The notes below the pieces were generated by a model. The model was not told the origin of the DNA and ran no database searches. It was given only the letters and a program-made list of their open reading frames with translations. A program made the translations under genes and the position numbers. Positions 5,374 through 9,153 of a DNA stretch of 9,153 nucleotides are shown here, piece after piece. The first letter of the stretch is position 1; every line of letters begins with the position of its first letter. Source of the DNA: a bacterium (GTDB taxonomy: Bacteria > UBP18 > UBA7526); NCBI GenBank assembly GCA_018903055.1, contig JAHIPW010000169.1, positions 1 to 9,153 on the forward strand, given 5' to 3'.

Positions 5374-5480
5374 AGCTTCCGATTTATCAGAATGGTATGG
5401 GGTGCGAATTCCTACCTGCCGCCAAGCAGACGTAATCAAGCCGACTCCGACACTTGTCGGGGTGTCCGAATCTGTGTCTA
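5374..5480. other. Non-coding remainder of the hpf to membrane-protein gap
   Basis: This segment contains CCTGCC words like those of the preceding hairpin, a GGTGCGAATTCC word, and a short palindrome CCGACA-CT-TGTCGG (5447-5460) followed by TGTCCGAATCTGTGTC. I see no gene, tRNA or clear promoter. It ends at the strong ribosome binding site AGGGAGGTGAT (5480-5490) of the next gene. Confidence 0.45.
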
Positions 5481-5495
5481 GGGAGGTGATTAAAA

Positions 5496-5840
5496 ATGGT
5501 CAAAAAGACGGGAATTAGTGGCAGGTCCATCGCTTCTATGGTGATAGGAATATGCAGCTTGCCCCTTTTCATTCCCATCCCTCTTCCGGGAATGATTCCC
5601 GGCCTGGGTCTTGTTCTGGGAATTGTGGCCATCATCTTAGCAGCCATAGAGTTGAAGGCCATTGCCAAGGGGAAAGTGGACTCCAGGAGCAGGGGATTTG
5701 CTATTGCCGGAATGGCAACGGGAATCGTAGGAGCAATATCTGGAGTGCTCTTCATTATATTCTTCGGAGCAGTTGCCTCTACTGTATTAGCAGCAATTGC
5801 TGCTGCCTTAAAGAGTGGCCAGATTCCTATCCCCAAATAA
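5496..5840 (+). CDS. Small membrane protein, DUF4190-like
   Basis: A 114-residue hydrophobic protein of unknown function, probably in the inner membrane. Two hydrophobic blocks are visible: about 12-51 (SIASMVIGICSLPLFI, then LGLVLGIVAIILAAIEL) and about 67-104 (GFAIAGMATGIVGAISGVLFIIFFGAVAS). They are joined by a short basic loop KAIAKGKVDSRSR. The pattern SIASMVIGI...AIAGMATGIVG resembles DUF4190-type proteins, where small-residue-rich helices are repeated. ATG 5496 is preceded by a near-perfect AGGGAGGTGAT ribosome binding site at 5480-5490, so this is very likely translated. It lies between two repeat arrays and beside another small membrane protein of the same size. Function cannot be stated; the family assignment is from memory of the pattern. 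Confidence 0.72.
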   Translation: MVKKTGISGRSIASMVIGICSLPLFIPIPLPGMIPGLGLVLGIVAIILAAIELKAIAKGKVDSRSRGFAIAGMATGIVGAISGVLFIIFFGAVASTVLAAIAAALKSGQIPIPK

Positions 5841-5845
5841 ATAAA

Positions 5846-5926
5846 CACGGATTAGCACGGATAACAACACGGATTAGCACGGATTTAATCCGTGACCATC
5901 CGTAAAAAATCTGTGATTATCCGTGT
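5846..5926. repeat. CACGGAT fold-back between the two small membrane genes
   Basis: Four forward CACGGAT copies (starting 5846, 5856, 5868, 5878) are followed by the complementary words ATCCGTG (5888-5894), ATCCGT (5898-5903), ATCTGTG and ATCCGTG. The centre is a hairpin CACGGAT-TTA-ATCCGTG (5878-5894), extended outward by ACGGAT (5869-5874) with ATCCGT (5898-5903). The array begins 6 bases after one stop and ends 3 bases before the next AAGGAGGT ribosome binding site. Confidence 0.82.
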
Positions 5927-5941
5927 ATTAAGGAGGTATTT

Positions 5942-6298
5942 ATGGCAAAAAAGAAAGGGAAATCCGCCCCAAGCGGAAAAAAGAAGGAGAAAGGAAAAGA
6001 GATTGAAGAGGGAAAGGTCTTCGCTGCCCTTTCCTATCTCTGGCTTCTGAGCGTCATTATTCTCTTTGGGAAGAAAGAGGATAAGTTCGTTGCCTTCCAC
6101 GCCAAGCAAGGAGTGGTACTATTTGGCTGTATTATTGCTGGCTGGATCATCTGTTTAATTCCTTATGTGCGATTCTTAGGTTGGATAGTAAGGATCGCCT
6201 GCTGGGCGGGGATGCTCATCGGGATTATTAAATCCCTGGGAGAAGAGAAATTCAAGATTCCCTTAGTCGGCGATTTGGCAGAAAAGATCAAAGTTTAA
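5942..6298 (+). CDS. Small membrane protein, DUF4870/Tic20-like
   Basis: A 118-residue protein with a very basic N-terminus (about 1-25, rich in Lys) and then KVFAALSYLWLLSVIILFGKK, FVAFHAKQGVVLFGCIIAGWIICLIPYV and LGWIVRIACWAGMLIGIIKSLG. These give three hydrophobic segments at about residues 25-42, 51-75 and 78-95. The ...ALSYL...FVAFHAKQG(V) pattern is typical of the DUF4870/COG3296 proteins related to Tic20; no biochemical role is established for most bacterial members. ATG 5942 follows AAGGAGGT (5930-5937) closely. Its neighbour upstream is another small membrane protein, and mgtE follows after a repeat array, so a functional link is possible but unsupported. Confidence 0.78.
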   Translation: MAKKKGKSAPSGKKKEKGKEIEEGKVFAALSYLWLLSVIILFGKKEDKFVAFHAKQGVVLFGCIIAGWIICLIPYVRFLGWIVRIACWAGMLIGIIKSLGEEKFKIPLVGDLAEKIKV

Positions 6299-6377
6299 TC
6301 AGTCTGACCAGTCGAACCAGCCTAACCAGTCTGACCGGTCGACAGGCTGACAGGCTGACAGGTAGACAGGTAGACCG
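6299..6377. repeat. CAGTCTGAC (9-mer) to CAGGCTGA (8-mer) tandem array upstream of mgtE
   Basis: Starting 2 bases after the preceding stop, four 9-base units (6300-6335: CAGTCTGAC, CAGTCGAAC, CAGCCTAAC, CAGTCTGAC) are followed by CGGTCGA and four 8-base units (6343-6374: two CAGGCTGA, two CAGGTAGA). The junction is the palindrome GACCGGTC (6333-6340). CAGTCTG (6327-6333) can pair with CAGGCTG (6343-6349) with one G-T wobble. No Mg2+ riboswitch features are recognisable before mgtE. Confidence 0.8.
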
Positions 6378-6401
6378 TTTAACTAATGACAAGGAAATCC
6401 T

Positions 6402-7757
6402 ATGACCAAGAAGATACTCAAAACCATCCAGAGTTATTTAAAGAAGAATGAGATGGGGCCCCTGCATGACTTTCTAAAAAGTTTGAGGCCCGGGGACATC
6501 TCTGAGGCCATGAAGAGCCTGGATGAGGATGAGAGGAAGACGGTCTTCGGTCTCCTGGGCGTAGAAAGCGCCTCTGGCCTATTTCACGAAGTAGATATCC
6601 ATGTAATCAGCAGAATACTACAAGATTGGGACAATGCTCGATTGGCGAAGATTTTAGATATCACTGCTTCAGATGATGGGGCGGATGTCTTAGGAGTCCT
6701 ACCCCATAAGAAGAGAGATAAGATCCTTAAACTTATGGATAAGAAGAAAGCAAAGGAGGTTCAGAAGCTTTTAATCTATGATGAGAAGACCGCTGGTGGG
6801 ATAATGACCACGGACTTTGTTACTCTGAGTCAAGACCTTAAGGTAAGAGAAGCCTTAGAATATATCCGCAAGAATGTTAATATTGAAACTATTCATCATG
6901 TCTATGTTATAGATAGAGAAGAGCGCCTGGTCGGAGTATTACCCTTAAGGAGACTTATTTCCATAAGTCCGGAAAGAGAGGAGATTATTCTCAACGATAT
7001 CATGACCTCCAATGTCATCACCACCAAGATAAACACCGATCAGGAGGAGATTACAAAGTTAGTAGCCCAACATAACCTCTTAGCTCTTCCCGTAGTAGAT
7101 GGAGAAGGCAGGATGGTGGGAAGGATTACGGTAGACGATGTCATTGACGTTGTCCAGCAGGAAGCGAATGAGGACTTCTACAAGATGGCTGGTGCCTTAT
7201 GGGAAGCAGGCTATCTTGATAAGACAATTTTTACTAAAGTCAGAATGAGACTTCCCTGGCTCTTAGCCTGTCTTTTGGGAGGAGTAATTACCGGTGGTGT
7301 CATCACGTTCTTCAGAGAAGCCATAAGCCAGGTGGTTGTCTTGGCCTGTTTCATCCCTGTCATTATGGGCATGGGAGGGAATGTGGGCATCCAGTCATCG
7401 ACCATCGTAATCCGAGGGATAGCCACCGGCCATATAGACATTCACGTCATTCGGAAATTTCTCTTCAAAGAGATCAGCGTGGGACTGATTCTGGGTCTCA
7501 TCTGTGGTCTGGGGATTGGAATCGCTGCTCGATTCTGGCCAAACGCAAAGCCGCTATTGGGCATTGTAGTGGGAATAGCCATGTTCATTGCCCTGGCTGT
7601 CGCCGCCACCTTTGGAGCCCTACTCCCGGCACTTTTCAAGAGACTGAATATTGATCCCGCAGTGGCCGCCGGCCCCTTCATTACCACGATCATCGATGTC
7701 GCTGCCATCGCCGTCTATCTCGGCCTGGCCACCATGCTTTTAACCCTTCTGGTTTAG
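6402..7757 (+). CDS. mgtE: Magnesium transporter MgtE
   Basis: A homodimeric inner-membrane Mg2+-selective channel, gated by cytoplasmic Mg2+. At 451 residues it matches the family (about 450). Domains in order: an alpha-helical MgtE N domain (about 1-130), two CBS repeats (about 135-255; YDEKTAGGIMTTDFVTL, IHHVYVIDREERLVGVLPLRRL, DIMTSNVITT, LLALPVVDGEGRMVGRITVDDVIDVV), then a linker helix. The C-terminal pore domain (about 283-451) has five hydrophobic segments. The pore signature GMGGNVGIQSSTIVIRGIATG is at 323-343, and the pore Asp in FITTIID falls at residue 432, as in the Thermus protein. ATG 6402 has AAGGA six bases upstream. recO starts one base after the stop, so the two are probably cotranscribed. 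No riboswitch was seen. Confidence 0.96.
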   Translation: MTKKILKTIQSYLKKNEMGPLHDFLKSLRPGDISEAMKSLDEDERKTVFGLLGVESASGLFHEVDIHVISRILQDWDNARLAKILDITASDDGADVLGVLPHKKRDKILKLMDKKKAKEVQKLLIYDEKTAGGIMTTDFVTLSQDLKVREALEYIRKNVNIETIHHVYVIDREERLVGVLPLRRLISISPEREEIILNDIMTSNVITTKINTDQEEITKLVAQHNLLALPVVDGEGRMVGRITVDDVIDVVQQEANEDFYKMAGALWEAGYLDKTIFTKVRMRLPWLLACLLGGVITGGVITFFREAISQVVVLACFIPVIMGMGGNVGIQSSTIVIRGIATGHIDIHVIRKFLFKEISVGLILGLICGLGIGIAARFWPNAKPLLGIVVGIAMFIALAVAATFGALLPALFKRLNIDPAVAAGPFITTIIDVAAIAVYLGLATMLLTLLV

Positions 7758-7758
7758 G

Positions 7759-8469
7759 ATGCCTCCCCAGAAGACTCAGGGTATCGTTCTCGGTTTCACA
7801 GACTGGCATGAGACCTCAAAGATAGTAACTTTTTATACTAAGGATTTTGGCAAGGTAAGAGGGGTAGCCAAAGGGGCAAGAAGAAAGAAGTCAAAATTCA
7901 GCCCCTTAGAAATATTGAGTCATCATACTATCGTCTTCTATGAAAGGGAAGATAAGGATTTATATACTCTAAGTGAGTGCCAGGCAAAAGAGACCTTTCC
8001 CAATATCAGAAAGAGTATAAAGAAGGTTGCTTATGGGGCCTACTTAGCAGAATTGATAAATGCCGTCTCTACCAGTGAGAAGAATGAGGTTCTCTTTGAT
8101 TTATTTTTGAAAGCACTCCATTTTTTAGAAAGAAGAGAAGACTCTGAAATCATCATTCGTGCCTTTGAGACCCGCCTCTTGGATATCTTAGGATTCGGGT
8201 TTCATCTCGATAATTGTCTTATCTGCAAGAAGGAACTAAAGGACAACTTTAAATTCAATCCTGGCTTAGGGGGCCTAATCTGTATCCATCATCCCCAGGA
8301 TGGGATAAGAATTTCAGAAGAAACGAAGAATTTTTTAAGAAATCCCGGAATTAAAAAAGCCTCTTCTGAAACAAGAAAAGAACTAAAGACCGTCCTCCAG
8401 AACTCCATCCTTTACCATATTGAAAAGAAGTTAAAGTCCTTGAACTTCTTGGAAGCGATACAGGAATAA
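7759..8469 (+). CDS. recO: DNA repair protein RecO
   Basis: RecO helps load RecA on SSB-coated single-stranded DNA in the RecF pathway and anneals strands. The 236-residue product has an N-terminal OB fold (about 1-80; GIVLGFTDWHETSKIVTFYTKDFGKVRGVAKGARR). A helical domain follows, with a zinc-site segment CLICKKELKDN...GGLICIHH. There the ligands would be Cys153, Cys156, Cys175 and His178, with His where many relatives have a fourth Cys. The ATG is one base after the mgtE stop and has no clear ribosome binding site, so translation probably depends on reinitiation after mgtE. Family length is about 230-260 residues, so the gene looks intact. Confidence 0.93.
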   Translation: MPPQKTQGIVLGFTDWHETSKIVTFYTKDFGKVRGVAKGARRKKSKFSPLEILSHHTIVFYEREDKDLYTLSECQAKETFPNIRKSIKKVAYGAYLAELINAVSTSEKNEVLFDLFLKALHFLERREDSEIIIRAFETRLLDILGFGFHLDNCLICKKELKDNFKFNPGLGGLICIHHPQDGIRISEETKNFLRNPGIKKASSETRKELKTVLQNSILYHIEKKLKSLNFLEAIQE

Positions 8470-8515
8470 GTTAACAAGAAAAACTTATCAACTAAATAGT
8501 GGGAGGATTTTATAA

Positions 8516-9153
8516 ATGACCGTTGATATGCAGACGATAATCTCTTTATGTAAACGCCGGGGGTTCGTATATCAGGATAGCGAGATCTATGGTGGCTTGA
8601 GCAGTGTCTGGGACTATGGACCGTTAGGGGTAGAACTTAAGAATAATGTGAAGAGAGTCTGGTGGCGGAGCGTGGTCTACGAAAGGGACGATATGGAGGG
8701 CCTGGATTCTGCCATCCTGATGCATCCCGATATTTGGAAGGCCTCTGGTCATGTGACATCCTTCAAGGATTTGCTTGTAGATTGTAAAGAGTGCCAGAAA
8801 AGATTTAAGCAGGAAGAGATTAAAGAGGGCAAGTGCCCGGAGTGCGGTGGGGAAGTAAGTGAACCAAAATATTTTAATCTGATGTTTAAGACCTATATTG
8901 GCTCGGTAGAGGATAAGAAATCCGAGCTCTATCTCCGACCAGAAACCGCCCAAGGGATCTTCGTCGATTTTTCCCATATCGTAGATAGTACGCGTCGCAA
9001 ACTCCCCTTTGGTATTGCCCAGATCGGCAAGGCTTTCAGAAACGAGATTACCACGGGAAACTTTACTTTTCGTTGCCGGGAATTTGAAATGATGGAGATA
9101 GAATATTTTGTAAGGCCCGAGGAAGCCGAGAAGTGGCATAAATCTTGGATTGA
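8516..9153 (+). CDS. glyS: Glycyl-tRNA synthetase, homodimeric type, N-terminal part, 3' end outside window
   Basis: A cytoplasmic class II aminoacyl-tRNA synthetase that charges tRNA-Gly. The frame runs without a stop from ATG 8516 to the window edge (212 full codons of an expected 450 or more). The start has GGGAGG at 8501-8506, nine bases upstream. Family sequences seen are [60 protein letters not shown] (141-149) and class II motif 2 GKAFRNEIT...[14 protein letters not shown] (171-198). Cys90, Cys93, Cys107 and Cys110 form a C-x2-C/C-x2-C zinc-binding insertion. This is the alpha2 form, not the alpha2beta2 GlyQ/GlyS type of E. coli, so the symbol glyS (also glyQS) needs care. Only a 46-base gap separates it from recO; it holds no clear terminator. 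Confidence 0.95.
   Translation, partial: MTVDMQTIISLCKRRGFVYQDSEIYGGLSSVWDYGPLGVELKNNVKRVWWRSVVYERDDMEGLDSAILMHPDIWKASGHVTSFKDLLVDCKECQKRFKQEEIKEGKCPECGGEVSEPKYFNLMFKTYIGSVEDKKSELYLRPETAQGIFVDFSHIVDSTRRKLPFGIAQIGKAFRNEITTGNFTFRCREFEMMEIEYFVRPEEAEKWHKSWI

Noticed and set aside
5387-5848. 153-codon minus-strand and 117-codon alternate + frames over the small membrane gene
   Set aside because: The 114-residue + frame has a near-perfect ribosome binding site and a membrane-protein pattern; the others lack starts with such sites.
5885-5915. Intrinsic terminator after the first small membrane gene
   Set aside because: The hairpin CACGGAT-TTA-ATCCGTG is not followed by a run of T; the bases after it are A-rich.
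6299-6401. Mg2+ riboswitch upstream of mgtE
   Set aside because: The gap is fully taken up by an 8/9-base tandem array; no recognisable M-box structure is present.
8470-8515. Hairpin GTTAACAAG/CTTATCAAC as a recO terminator
   Set aside because: The pairing is only 7 of 9, with no T-run after it; too weak to call.
8624-9139. 171-codon open frame on the minus strand
   Set aside because: It lies antisense to a clear glycyl-tRNA synthetase frame on the + strand and shows no family resemblance.

Overview
The window looks like part of the chromosome of an uncultivated diderm (Gram-negative type) bacterium. It carries the Kdo branch of lipopolysaccharide synthesis (kdsA, kdsD, kdsC) followed by the LPS transport genes lptC, lptA and lptB. 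It also has a long-form hibernation factor, a zinc-containing homodimeric-type glycyl-tRNA synthetase, lysine/AGA-arginine-rich proteins and gaps full of short repeated words. This combination argues against a typical enterobacterium. Lineages such as Omnitrophota, Aerophobota or related candidate phyla are possible, but the phylum cannot be fixed by eye.

Layout: all genes lie on the + strand. Positions 1-410 hold the 3' half of kdsA. Then come kdsD (530-1489), kdsC (1714-2238), lptC (2451-2999), lptA (2989-3627, overlapping lptC by 11 nt) and lptB (3731-4456). The same order precedes rpoN-hpf in many proteobacteria; here hpf (4561-5103) follows lptB directly, without rpoN. Two small membrane proteins follow (5496-5840 and 5942-6298), then the Mg2+ channel mgtE (6402-7757), recO (7759-8469, one base after mgtE) and the 5' part of glyS (8516-9153, open at the window end). 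No tRNA, rRNA, insertion sequence or CRISPR array was seen.

How the genes work together: KdsD makes arabinose 5-phosphate, KdsA condenses it with phosphoenolpyruvate to Kdo-8-phosphate, and KdsC removes the phosphate to give Kdo. LptB powers extraction of finished LPS from the inner membrane, and LptC and LptA form the periplasmic bridge. The rest of the window is housekeeping: ribosome hibernation, Mg2+ uptake, recombination repair and glycine tRNA charging.

The most unusual content lies between the genes. Every gap of about 100 bases or more is filled, from the stop codon of one gene nearly to the ribosome binding site of the next, by a fold-back or tandem array. Most gaps use their own short word (AGGCT, GTGAGAAA, GAAATCGG, CGCCAAAA, CACGAAT, CACGGAT, CAGTCTGAC). 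Three are most notable: a 12-bp perfect inverted repeat that joins the bases right after the lptA stop to the ribosome binding site and start codon of lptB; a tandem 54-bp hairpin unit after hpf whose two copies differ only in ways that keep the stem; and two related fold-back elements on either side of kdsC. The tight junctions lptC/lptA and mgtE/recO have none.
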